A stretch of 64,000 nucleotides of DNA from Gigantopelta aegis (Eukaryota; Mollusca; Gastropoda; Neomphalida; Peltospiridae). A program made the translations under genes and the position numbers. Below, in pieces: positions 1 to 12,100 of the stretch (position 1 is its first letter; each line of letters opens with the position of its first letter). The stretch covers positions 50,299,513-50,363,512 of the forward strand of contig NC_054706.1 of the NCBI RefSeq assembly GCF_016097555.1, given 5' to 3'. A model generated the notes under the pieces. That model was not told the DNA's origin. It saw nothing but the letters and a program-made list of their open reading frames with translations, and ran no database searches.

Positions 1-128
1 TAATTAAAAATAGAGTAGTCAAATGTTTTCTAAATTTTATAATTTACTCTCTTTTTTTACAAAGTAATTAACATTTAACAAAATGTTTTTTAAAAATGTG
101 CTTAGATAATTGTTTCAGAAATTTTGCT

Positions 129-435
129 TTTTTTGAAATTATATATTAATGTATTTTATAATTTAACACCATTAGACGTACATGTATTACATTATAACAG
201 ACTAGCTGACTATTTTTTTGAAATTGTATAATGTATTTTATAATTTAACACCATAAGACGTATTACACTATGACAGACTAGCTATCTTTTGAAATTATAT
301 AATGTATTTTATAATTTAACACCATAAGACGTATTACATTATGACAGACTAGATGACTATTTTTTGAAATTATATAATGTATTTTATAATTTAACACCAT
401 AAGACGTATTACACTATGACAGACTAGCTAACTAT
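129..435. repeat. Tandem repeat, about 4 units of roughly 74 bp
   Basis: Units contain TATAATTTAACACC, AAGACGTATTAC and GACAGACTAG in the same order, with small length differences. AT-rich and non-coding. Confidence 0.85.
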
Positions 436-604
436 TTGTTTGTGCAGACTGTCATAATTCAGCTGCAGGAGACACCAAGTAATTCCTTGTGTCAAAATGA
501 TACTATACTTTATAGAAATAGATTAGTATGGTAATACAGCATGTAATTAAAACTTAACACAGAGTAACAAACATACAGTGTCAAACTGTGACAGTTATCA
601 GTTA

Positions 605-880
605 CTCATTTCATTGAACTTATTTTCATGATTATATCCAATTAAGGTTCAAGCATGATGTCCTGGGCACACACCTCAGCTGTCTGGCTGTCGGCATGCC
701 CAGGACAGTGGGTTAGTTGTTAATTGTTAGTGGTTAGTGAGAGAGAAGAGGGTGTAGTGTCCTTACACCTACCCACTGAGCCCTTAAGAACTCACTCTGG
801 GTTGAAGCCGGTACCGGGCTGCGAACCCTGTACTACCAGCCTGTAGTCCGATGGCTTAACCACTGCGCCACCGAGGCCGG
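605..880 (-). mobile_element. SINE, family C (tRNA-headed)
   Basis: On the minus strand it starts with a tRNA-like head: GGTGGCGCAGTGGTTAAGC resembles an A box, and GGGTTCGCAGCCC a B box. Flanked by a 10-bp target duplication TTATCRGTTA (595-604 and 881-890, one mismatch). Related copies lie near 22.7, 41.4 and 45.4 kb. Confidence 0.8.
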
Positions 881-1354
881 TTATCGGTTATCTCAAAGTT
901 CTGTTATTTATAGCATGCAGTTTATCTTGTATATCTTATGTGAACAGTCCTTACTGGTGTTATATCAACATGGTTATCACTGCCACATTTTTACCATTTC
1001 ACCCACTACTACTTTATACCATGAGGTCATGGTGTTATGGTCCCAACTCCTGCAATTAAGAAAATGTCCACGGCCAAAAAAAACATGCTATTGAAAAAAA
1101 AAAAAAAAATGAATATAGTCCCAAGGCAAAAAGTTCTGTGGAGAATTAAAAACTCCAGAGCAATATCTCAACGGCATTGCCAATTGTCATGGGCAATTTC
1201 AGGGGTTGTGGTCCACATCATAAAAATGTGCTTTGATAGGCCAGTAGATTCACAACAGCCAAGTTGTATTATAAATAGCAAATAGATCTGCAGGATTCTT
1301 CTACTTATTGTGTTCCTCGTTATCTTTTATCTTGTCTCAATTTTTTATATTAGT

Positions 1355-1539
1355 CAGGGGTGGGAATTCTCCTCGGATCAGCTGTTTTCCTCTCATGGAA
1401 CATTGCGTTTCCTCGCATTTTAATCGTCCTTTCCTTCGAAATGTGTCAGATGGCACAGATTTTAACCTAGGATTTCAAGAATTTCTGGGACCCCTCTAGA
1501 TTTCCTCTTTTTTTTACAGTTCACCAATTCCCACCCCTG
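1355..1539. mobile_element. 185-bp MITE, hAT-like termini
   Basis: Perfect 14-bp terminal inverted repeats CAGGGGTGGGAATT, flanked on both sides by ATTAGT. CAGGG-type ends suggest a hAT derivative, although hAT normally duplicates 8 bp. No coding capacity. Confidence 0.65.
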
Positions 1540-2180
1540 ATTAGTTCAGTGTTACATTTTTGCCTTTATTTTTTGTTTTTCACAAACTATAAGTTCTAAA
1601 TCAATGAAACTTGGTTTGTAGTTGTTTGTACATGTGGATGTTCATCTCAGTTAATTAAACAGTTTTTATACATGGTACTACATAGATTAATCGTGAATTT
1701 TACATCACAAATGTTTTTTTTTATTTATATAAATTTAAAAATTCAATTTAGTACATTTTAAAATGTTTAACATGTATCGGAATAAATATTCATATAGTTT
1801 CATCTATAATCATCTTCAAATCCGTTTATAGTTGGCAAGATATTTTAATTTTTTGAAATTTCTGTTTTAATTGGATACGACAAATGATCGGCAATTAGAT
1901 ATTGGTTGTCAATAGTTGTAAGTTTGAATTCTGCAGACACTGCAATTCGATTTAATTGTAAACTGATGGCGAGTGTGTTCTGTATTGTGATTAGTTAATT
2001 TCATTCTTTTTCCGGGATCAAATGAAAATAACACCCGGAAAGCCAACGACGTCATTAGCAATTGGAACAGGCTAAGTTGTCGATTCAAGGCTCTACAGTT
2101 AGATTGTAGCCAGATATTTTTTTCAAGAAATACCAAATATACAGTTAGTTCCGTACAAAAATGATTCAGTTTAGAATGGA

Positions 2181-2322
2181 CATAACCATATGGAGCTTTT
2201 AGATTTATGGATGTTATTGTCTATTTAATGCCCATAAATGTTTCATTTTTTATCTCAGAAATGACATTTGCAGAATCAAATGGACAATAACACCTGCAAA
2301 TTTAAAAACTCCATATGGTTTT
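2181..2322. mobile_element. Palindromic MITE-like element
   Basis: The outer 40-45 bp form an imperfect inverted repeat beginning AACCATATGGAG and including GTTATTGTC on both arms. No clear target duplication; family not recognised. Confidence 0.5.
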
Positions 2323-3933
2323 CTCCTAAGTGTACGCATAGATTAAAGTTGTCTGCAGCAGTTGAGCTGAGCTTAACCAGTTTACCATTTGTTGCTACAA
2401 TGGAGTACCAGTAAAAGTCTTCTTTTATGGTATTTTTAAAGCATTAAGCAGAGTTAACATTATCATACTGTATTTTAGAGTAACGACTTATAGATTGTGA
2501 TATGTAAATACACATGTATATCATTGCTCCTCAGGGTTTTCTTGCTCTTGCATTCTATCCTTGTCCGCATAATATTTTTACTGATAATTAATGAAACGAC
2601 TTTTATACATTGTGTGAATCTTTGTTAACCTCTCTACTGGTTTACATTTTTAGTATTTTAGTTTTTATAATATTTACTGTTTTATGCCATTTATTGCTGT
2701 ACAGAATTATCTTGTTATACTTGAATTGAAATCCATATTTCTTATCAGACCTATTGAATTCAATGAAAATAAAAAATCATAATATTTGGAATAATGTATA
2801 ATATTTTTCATATGTAAACTGACTTAAGAATCTGGGCATCTTGTTGGACCTTTTATATCTCTAATATTAGATCTACTTTTATTGGTTGTTGAAGGTTTTC
2901 ACCATTAGTAGATTGGATTGTATATAATTAAAAATGCATCATCATTTATGTAATCGTATATTGACTAGTCGGAAACATTTTGCCGTTGTTTGAGAGCTGA
3001 ATTTTATAATCATATAATGAAATACAAATGTACTAGTCAACATAATTTTGTATTTATGTAAGACCTGTATTCCATGAGCATTAAGCCATCACATGAAAAC
3101 AATTATAACAATATATCAAGATGTTGTTTAATACCCTGTTATACATGTATTTGTTAGAAATTGGTTGCTGTATGTAATCCGTCCTTGAATCATATTTTTG
3201 CTTATACGTTTGTTGTAGTTTTTGTATGGTTTTTTTAACAAATATACATTTTGTTATACATGATGCTGTGACTTTAGATCAGTAGTATAAAACATAGTGT
3301 AACATTTACAGGCAATCTAATAATTGAAAAAAAAAAAAAACGAATTCAGATAACCCATTTCGTTTTGAGGTAACCCATCATTAACATGTAAATGATGTTA
3401 CAAATTCAATGCGCAAACAAAAAATGGGTTACGCAAACTATACTTAGCGAGCAACGTACGAACGAAATTATCGTTCTCGCAATTTTCAGAGACTTGATTT
3501 AGATTTTACAGTTAAAAAGTTATTCAGTTATAAAGACTGAAAAGACAAGTGTCACTCACTGACATTATTTTTATTTTTCAGTCATCACAACTGAATACCT
3601 CACAGTTTTAACTGTAAAGTCTGAATGTTACTCAAACATTTACATTTATACACATTTTATTGTGTTTATTCACAATATTCAGACATAGCAGCACAGAGAG
3701 ATTTCCATGAAATCGACTAACAAATTACATGAAAATATGTACATGTATATTTGTATATTTAATTTGTTTCAAAATTACTTTCAATCAGCCATCAGTTCTC
3801 ATATTCTATTTTCTAAAGGTATTTTGGTCTGTAATTGAATTCTATTCTATTCATACCCATCAATCAATGGGGGGGGGGGGAATTGTTTTAAACCCTGTGT
3901 ATTTTAATTGAGAAATTGAATGTGTGGAATATA

Positions 3934-4481
3934 TATTCTTCGAAAAAAGTAGGGGAACTCTCAACAAGAATTTACAATTGCCAAAATTGTAAGGTATATT
4001 AGCTGTGGGGAATAGTTATATGATAATAGTGAATTAATTGGGCAAACATTACAACCGGTAGTTCAGTATTACAGTAGGTTTTATGACCACCAAAGATCTT
4101 GAAGGACGATTGGGGTCAGAAGTGAAATTTGAATGTTGACATTTTTTTATCAGTAAATCGCAAATTCAAAAAAATAAAAATGACTAAAAACAAAACAGTA
4201 ACAACTGTATGATCAACAGAATGAAAGAGATTGACAGAAATAATGTTCCACAGTGATTAATGGACCTTAATCCTGGAAATTGTCAAAATCAAGAATGACA
4301 CCCCACGCACATGTATGGAGCAACTGTGTGATGCACGTGCAAACTATGGAATGTGTTTCAGTGTGTTGATAAACAGACCTGAATGTTCTTTACTAGGATG
4401 TCTGTGGTCAAAACGTATGTTCAGTCTAATAGTTGATATTAACATTAATATTTCAGGTTCCCCTACTTTCTTTGAAGAATG
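3934..4481. mobile_element. Non-autonomous Tc1/mariner-like element, 548 bp
   Basis: Inverted ends share TTCTTC and AAAGTAGGGGAAC with few differences, and TA flanks both ends (3932-3933 and 4482-4483), the usual Tc1/mariner duplication. The interior has no transposase. Internal sequence around 4300-4420 resembles untranslated parts of Tc1-like elements by my recollection only. Confidence 0.6.
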
Positions 4482-4483
4482 TA

Positions 4484-5491
4484 CATGCATGCAGCAGTCA
4501 GTCAGAAAATCACCAGATAGGAATTAACATTGAATTCAGCAAATACATATATATACATGTAACAAATTGTACAAAAAGCTAATTTAGCAATTAATGTGTA
4601 TATGAGCATTTATTTTGTTGAATTTTCTTTGGCTTGAGAGAACTTGGATTTGGTTGCACATTTTCAAACAAAATTCACCAAGTTGTTGACATTATTAGCC
4701 ATCATAGATCCTGATATTTTATGTTTTTCAATCTTTTAATGACTGATTTGTTTTATTAGTGAAATATTCTTCTGTATGAATTCAAAATGCATAATATGCA
4801 TACTCAAAAAAATTAATTATTTTAGCAATGTTTAATCATAGGTGACTTACAAACATTGTTGTGGTAAAATTTGGGTTATAAAATTTGACCCATGATAAAT
4901 GGAAAAATCTTGCTCATGATGCAGTTTTGTTCAGGGTTTTGGTGGGTTTTTTTGCATTTATGAAAACTAGAGAAATGCATGTTCATCTACATGTAGGTTT
5001 CATTAGATTTTGGTTTGTAACAAACATGCCATTGTGTTTGCTGTAAATTATTGTTTAAGAACATGCTACAGTTTAAACAATTTAAACAGAAAAAGATGTA
5101 ATATTTGTTTACTATATTTAAGAAAAAATATTGAAAATACCTACTAGCCTTTAATTAATTTTGTTGAGTATAAATAATTGTGAATAACCAAGCAGTTATA
5201 AAATTGTAATGTTGACTTTTTTTTATTTAAATAACAATATATAATTATATACATCAGTCTTTTTTATTTGTTATCCTGTGTATTATATGTAATGAATTTG
5301 TGTCATTGTGCACGGTCACAACAAGATATATTCACTAATAAACTATTTTAGTTTTCATAAACCACAATCATACATGTATATTACATTTTTATAATTATTT
5401 ATTTATTTGTATAATACAAAATGTGATGTCACAAATTACGTCATCAATTATATATTAAATAAAAGAAAATATTTTATAAGAGTCCTGAATT
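4484..5491. other. AT-rich intergenic DNA, no feature seen
   Basis: Downstream of fucosidase A. No long open frame with a recognisable protein, no inverted-repeat element and no tRNA-like sequence could be supported. Confidence 0.6.
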
Positions 5492-5497
5492 TTTATT
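5492..5497 (-). terminator. Candidate polyadenylation signal of fucosidase A
   Basis: AATAAA on the minus strand, about 100 nt past the stop codon at 5599. Its position suits a short 3' UTR, but the region is AT-rich and the match could be chance. No equally good signal is seen just after copy B. Confidence 0.35.
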
Positions 5498-5598
5498 CAT
5501 AATTATACCAATTAAAACTAAATTTGTTCTATCTGGAATAATATGGTTGTAATGGTATAATGTTCATAAAGGATGAGAAATTAATACACTAGTTATAT

Positions 5599-6076
5599 TT
5601 ATGCATTTTTCAGGCCCGTCATTTTAAATGTCCACGCCCACAGACAAGGAATGTCCTCAATATTTAAATCAGGTGCATAAATCTCAATTCCACCAGCCAC
5701 TCCCGGCTTGTATTTTACACTTCCAGAGTATCCAAGGAGACTAACTGTTGTATCAATGGAAACCACAGGATCTGCCAGAGTAAGGACTGAAGATGGCCAC
5801 TTTATAGTTATGGCATAGACTTCAGTTCCAGACGTCCCAGCCTTGCTAGTGTACCTTTAACACAACAACATTATATAACAATTTAGAAACAGAACTTTTC
5901 CAAAAATACAGAATGAAAAATGTCTGCTATGACCCCTACCCACTCGCCTTCCTACCTTCCTACCTACCTCCATTAAAGGCTGTAGTATGTACTGTCCTGT
6001 CTATGAAAAAGATATATAAAACATCCATTGCTATTTATTTTCTTGGTAGGCGTTGTCGGTGTGGTGAAAGTAAATT

Positions 6077-6161
<85 letters not shown>

Positions 6162-9100
6162 AAAACCTTTTATGGGTGTAAAGTTGATATTCACTATGTA
6201 TTCAGTATGTATTGTTTAAATGTCCATTTATGTACAGTTGCACATGTAAAAGAATATGCCTAGATTCGAACTACATGTACACATCACTGAAATCAATGCA
6301 TCATTATAAGATATTAAACAAGCTGCCTTTTCCTATTGTGTTTATGTCCCGAGTGAAATTAGTTTCACCTGTCACGAGCAAGTGACAATGAAAATGATTT
6401 CACAAGGAACATAAACATGAAATGGTAGCAAGCAAAGACGGATCTAGGGGAGCCCAGGCCTCCCTCCCTAAATTTTGCGATAGTTATATTTTTATTATAT
6501 ATTAATTTTCATTCTTTTACGATCCCCCTCCAAACCTCCACCAAAGTTCCCTTGACATTTCACCTCATGTCACTGCCCCCCCCCCCCCTCCCCCCAAATG
6601 GATTTTCTGGATCCGCCACTGGCAAGTTTAATATCCTATTTATTAACCATAATTGATATTAATTTATATCACTCGACTCGTTAGGTTGACATTCATGTAA
6701 GGTTGTAGTGCACCAAGATATTTTGGACCATATGGGTAATAATAATCTATATTTGACTACTCATCTGCTACAAGAACTGCAGACCATTGAAGATCAAAGA
6801 ACTTACCACACCCCGGGTGTCATGGAGTCGTTTTGATATGTCCATGGCTTGGTGGCGTAAATAGCATCACCGTTCACATCCAGCCATGATCCCATTTGTC
6901 GCAGTCGCTCCTCAAAAATTGGTGCAATTGTTCCGTAGGATGTGGGACCCACATTCACTAGAAGGTTCCCGCCAAAACTGTAAAATATTTACAGATTTCC
7001 TGGGAACATACATGACAATCGGGGCATGAAAAGTACTGTGTTTAATTGTGAAATATTGGTTTAGCAGAGTCCAGACTCAAGCTCTATAAACTAAATACTT
7101 GTCAGCTAAAGAGGCAAAGGCCTAAACTATAAAAACAAAAACAAAAAAACCCTGAACACTTGTATAAATTAGTTAAAGCCTAGACTATAACTTTGAACAC
7201 TGGCACAGTAGAGTAGATTTTTGTTTATATGATACCACTTGAATACGTTGATGAATTATTCATTGGCTATTGGTGTCAAAAGTGTTGTGATTCTGACATG
7301 TAGTCTTCATAGAAAACTTGTACATTGTTTTCATTAACAGCAAGGGATTTTGGATATGAACAGAAAGAGCAACACATACCAAAGCCTTTGATATGCCATT
7401 TGATATACCACTGGTAGTAGTTAAGACCAGGGTCCCGTTCCACGAAGCGATCTTAGCACTAAGATCACCTTTGTGCACTTAAGGTGATCTTAGGGCTAAG
7501 ATCGCTTTGTGGAATGGGGCCCTGGCTCCATATTCATAAACATACTTAAGTCAATGTATGATACTTATCTATGCACTTTAAGTATGTATTTAGGTATCAT
7601 TCTTTGACTTAAGTACGTTTATGAATACGGAGCCTGGGCCCTATTTCACAAAATATCGTAAGTTTACGTCTGCGACTAGCGGTTATACTGGTCATACAGT
7701 TATATGTTTTTGGTATCTATTTCATGCAGAAAATTACATCATTACAGAAGATGGAGCATTTTAAAGGCAAAGGAAAATTAAATATGTGTATTTAAAACTA
7801 TATTTGTTGTACTATAATAGTAAATAAAAATTGTGGTTTAGTCGTAGATTTACGTTTACGTGCAAAACTAGGCTTACAGTGTTTTGTGAACTTTGGCCCT
7901 GGGCTTTATAAAACTTAGAACACTGGTGCAGTAGAGTTACGGTCGGATGCCATCCTCTGTAAAACCTAACACTGGTCCAGAAGAGTTGGGGCACAGTCTT
8001 ACTTAACATTTGAATACCAGTCTAGTAGAGTTCCAGCCCATGTAGGATGTGCCAAGCATACGTTTTCTGCTGTTCACCAAGACTAACAATAAATTATGTC
8101 ACAAAGTGCCAAGCTCACAACATATCAAACAGCTAATGTCCATAAATAAGTACAGGTGCATGTATGTGTTGGGGTTATCATTAAACAAATATTAAAGGGA
8201 CATTGTCAAATGTTTGCAACCAATAGAACCTTTTCGATGACGTAACATACAAATTAAATACATTTTCTTATTTAGAATATCAGTGTCTGTATTTGCAAGG
8301 TGTCTGTTGTTGCCCTAATGCTTGTAGTAGCCCAAACCGGATTTTATCTCCCAATAATTTCGTCCGTACGAAAACATATATATCATGAAAGTAAAAACTG
8401 AGTTCTGCAAACATTAATATACAACCGCAAACACATTTAATGTACAGACACTGGCATTCTAAAGAAGAAAATGTATTTAGTGTGAAATAGTAGTCTCCAA
8501 CAAGGCTCTGTTATCACAAACATCTTACAATGGCTGCAAACTCAGAACAGTACCTTTAATTAAAGCTGAATTTTATAAATATATATCATCATTAAATTGC
8601 AAGAAAGCTCATTTGAAAATCAGAAATACAATTCTTTATAGAGCATTAATTGTGTTGTATTTCATTTAGCTTACTGAAACTTCTCAACAAGTTCACCAAA
8701 TGGCTAATAATGTTTTCAGTCCCTGATTAATGTAAAATGATTTCTACCTGACAATTTCAATAAGCAAGGCAATGAGTTCCTTTATTGAATAAAGTTCATC
8801 CACAGTTGTAGTGCGTCTGTATCCCCAGGATTGTTTATCAATAGCCATACAATCCTCCCATTTATGAGGCATCAGTTTGCCTGCAAAACAAAATCGGAGG
8901 CCTTTGAATTGACAAAGCTCTCGTAAACTGTTTTAAGCAACAAAGTAGCATCGTGCTTGAAAGTAATTTTTGCACTGTACTGCAAGATTGCAATGTTGCA
9001 AGAAGTTAGTGAATTAAGCCCAAGGCCTGTTAGTGGATATTAATAATAATGGTGGTGTGCAATTATAAAGAATGTTGGCTTACACCTAGACTGCTTTTTA

Positions 9101-12100
9101 AAAAAAAAGGAAAAGAAGTTTGGTACGTGAAATGTTTTTGAAGTCTGACCAACATTTTGATATCAAATTATTAAATTTCAAAAGCCGACAGTTAAGCTGT
9201 ATCCTAACTGGACGCAAGTGATTATTTTAGAAATCGTTGATTTCAATTGCCGCATCCTAACCGCATGCGTGCGACGCGCCGTACGCGTGCGGTTAGGATA
9301 TGGTGATTGAAATCAATGATTCGCGGCCGGTTAGGATACAGCTTTAGTCTGCTTAAAAGAAAGTAAAGGAAGTTTGGTATGTGTATTTTTAAACGTTTGA
9401 CCAACATTTTAACATTAAATATTAAAAGCCCATATTTTGAGGTGCATTTACTCATAATTTCTAGTTTAACTTTTTGCTATATATTTACCGTTATTTGTTA
9501 CAAATATATACATATTAATTTATTCTACACGTAAGCTTTAGGTAGGCCTACATAATTAACTCAAGAATATAAAAATTGTAATGTGCTGCTGTATAAACAT
9601 TGGCTTCCTCAAGAGCTTAGTGGTATAGCGCTCGCCTGATATCCGGTCGATCTAGGATCGATTCCTGTCGGTGGGCCCATTGGGCTATTTCTCGTTCCAG
9701 CCAGTGCGCCACAACTAGTGTAACAAAGGCCGTGGTATGTACTATAGTGTCTGTGGGATAGTGTATATAAAAGATCCCTTGCTGCTGATCGAAAAGAGTA
9801 ACCCATGGAGTGGCGATAGCGGGTTTTCTCTCTCAATATATGTTTGATGCCATATAACCGTAAATAAAATGCGTTGATTGCATCGTTATATAAGATATTT
9901 TCTTCCTTCCTTCCTCAAGAATCATGAGTAAAAATAGAAAGTAACCAAAACAAAATTTGTTTTAATCTATACATTAGGTACTTGTTTGCATTGCTCTGTG
10001 GGATCACAAACTTGCAAGAGTTTAGTGAATCAAGTCCCAAAACTGTGGCTACTGTCATGCTGTCAAAAAATTCTGGATGCAGAACGTGTGCAATAATTAT
10101 TTTAACTTCAAAATCTGTCTGTCATCGTTTTTAGATTTTCCAATTTAAAAAAAATAAAAAATTCTAGGAAATGTAATTGTATGGTTTAAAACTTTAAGGT
10201 CAGTTACTTGAAGGTATTTTCTTTATATTATTTCAAAATAAAAGTAATTACTTTTGGTGGGAAACACCCATTATGCAACTTTTGACAGAGGTTTGTTTTA
10301 ATAACCTTTGTTCCTCCCCATGATCTGACAGGTCCGGTCAGGTCAGGTTATAGGTTTTAACGTGCACACATTCATAACAAGCTGTTGTAGCACACGCCTG
10401 TCATGGGGACAGGTGTCAAATTTCGCCGGTTTCTCCGTCCAGGACAGGAAAAAGGTTTGGGGCGGGTGGGAGAGTGGACCGCCCGCGCTGGCATATGCAA
10501 GGAAGCACAATCAATTCAACCAGGGTTGGTAGTGGCCGAGGGATTGGTTTTGGTGTCCATAATCTTCTCTACCCAACATATATGTAGGCCAACAGTGTAC
10601 ATTCCTAAAGATGAAACTACTGAACCATATATAGACCGACTGTAGGAACCAGGGGGAAGAGGACCAGGGTGTTTCTGCACCCTCCACTTGAGTTCCAAAT
10701 CATTTACGTTTTTACCTACCGTAATTTCCTGCGTATTGCCCGCTACAGTAGATAGCCCGCAGCGATCTATATTTACGTTTTAGGATAATAAAATACTCAG
10801 ATAGCCCGCTCCGATCCGGCAGATAATCCGCGGACTATCTGCATGTAATTGTTGAAGTGATCACGTGGTCTGCCTGTTTGCTTGTACCGGTAAGCTGATA
10901 TTGCTTTTGTCACTGTCATGTCATGTCACAGGGTTTTACGTGCACATTCAGAGCAAGCTGTTGTAGCGCATGCCTGTCGTGGGCGCAAGAGCAGGCCTTG
11001 GCCGGCTCTTCCGTCCATGACAGGAAAGGTGGGGGCAGGGGAAGGAGGGACCGCCTGCACTGACAGGTGCAAGGGAGCACCAGCAGCCCGATTGAATCGG
11101 TAGCAGGCGGGTGGGGGTGGTGGTGGTGCTATGTAATTTGAATGGAGCTGTTAATGCCAAAGAGAAAGTGGTGCGCAATTTTGTTGAGGAAATTTTGGCG
11201 CAATTTTGAACGGTCGGTCGAAAGGTAAATGGTCAAGCTAGTATAGGTTTTGTATCGAAAGTAGCTCGTTAGTGATGCTGTTTGTCTCCCTAGGTTGCCC
11301 GTTAGGTCCTTATAAGGACCTGACCTCTTCTGGTCGTGGCATGACAACCCAGGGGAGACTCATGCAATTGTGTAGACACTGGTAGGCAAGGCGTTTTGTT
11401 CCGGGGTGGTTGACGTGATGATGTTGGCGTAGTCCTCCGTTTCCTCCTTAGTAACACCAAGTACAATTTTACTCCAGCAGCAAGTATTTGGGGATTGGGT
11501 GGGGGAGGCTGATATTCTTTTGTCCAGCTTCCCCCGGGTGCATTGCAATTGTTTACTCGGAACCGGTATTCTTTTGTCCGGTTCCTTATTAGAGCACGTG
11601 CTGGGCCATTAAATGGGGGGCGGATGCATTGTTATCATTAGTCAATGCATCCTGTGTACTGTTGCAGTGAGCGTGTAGTCTGTATGTGAATCCTAGTTTG
11701 GTGTTAAGGTTGTACTTATTGTCTTACGTCCCTACTCTAGTGAGTTCAACGGTCATCATGACCCCCCCCCCCCCCCCTCCGTCTTTGTATAGCACTGAAC
11801 ACAATGACGGCGGGGGAGTTAGACTAATCTGGCTATCTAATTTGAAGGGTTGGTTTAAAAAGCCTAATGCTTGACATACTTAACTTTATTACCAATCAAT
11901 GAAAGAAAGAAAGAAAAAGAAAGAAAAACAGGGTTAAAGTATCTAGTAGCAGTTGTATAGTAATTAAGGATTTTTTTTTATTCCCGCCCCCTGAATAATT
12001 ATTTTATAAAGAAATGATATGATTGAGGCGAAATGAATGGTATCTATATGGGATTCAAGGTTTCCTCCCGTTACCCACCTCTATCTGTCAATCTAAAGAG

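Noticed and set aside
1037-1285. Short lysine-rich protein
   Set aside because: Arises from an A-run; no homology or codon signal.
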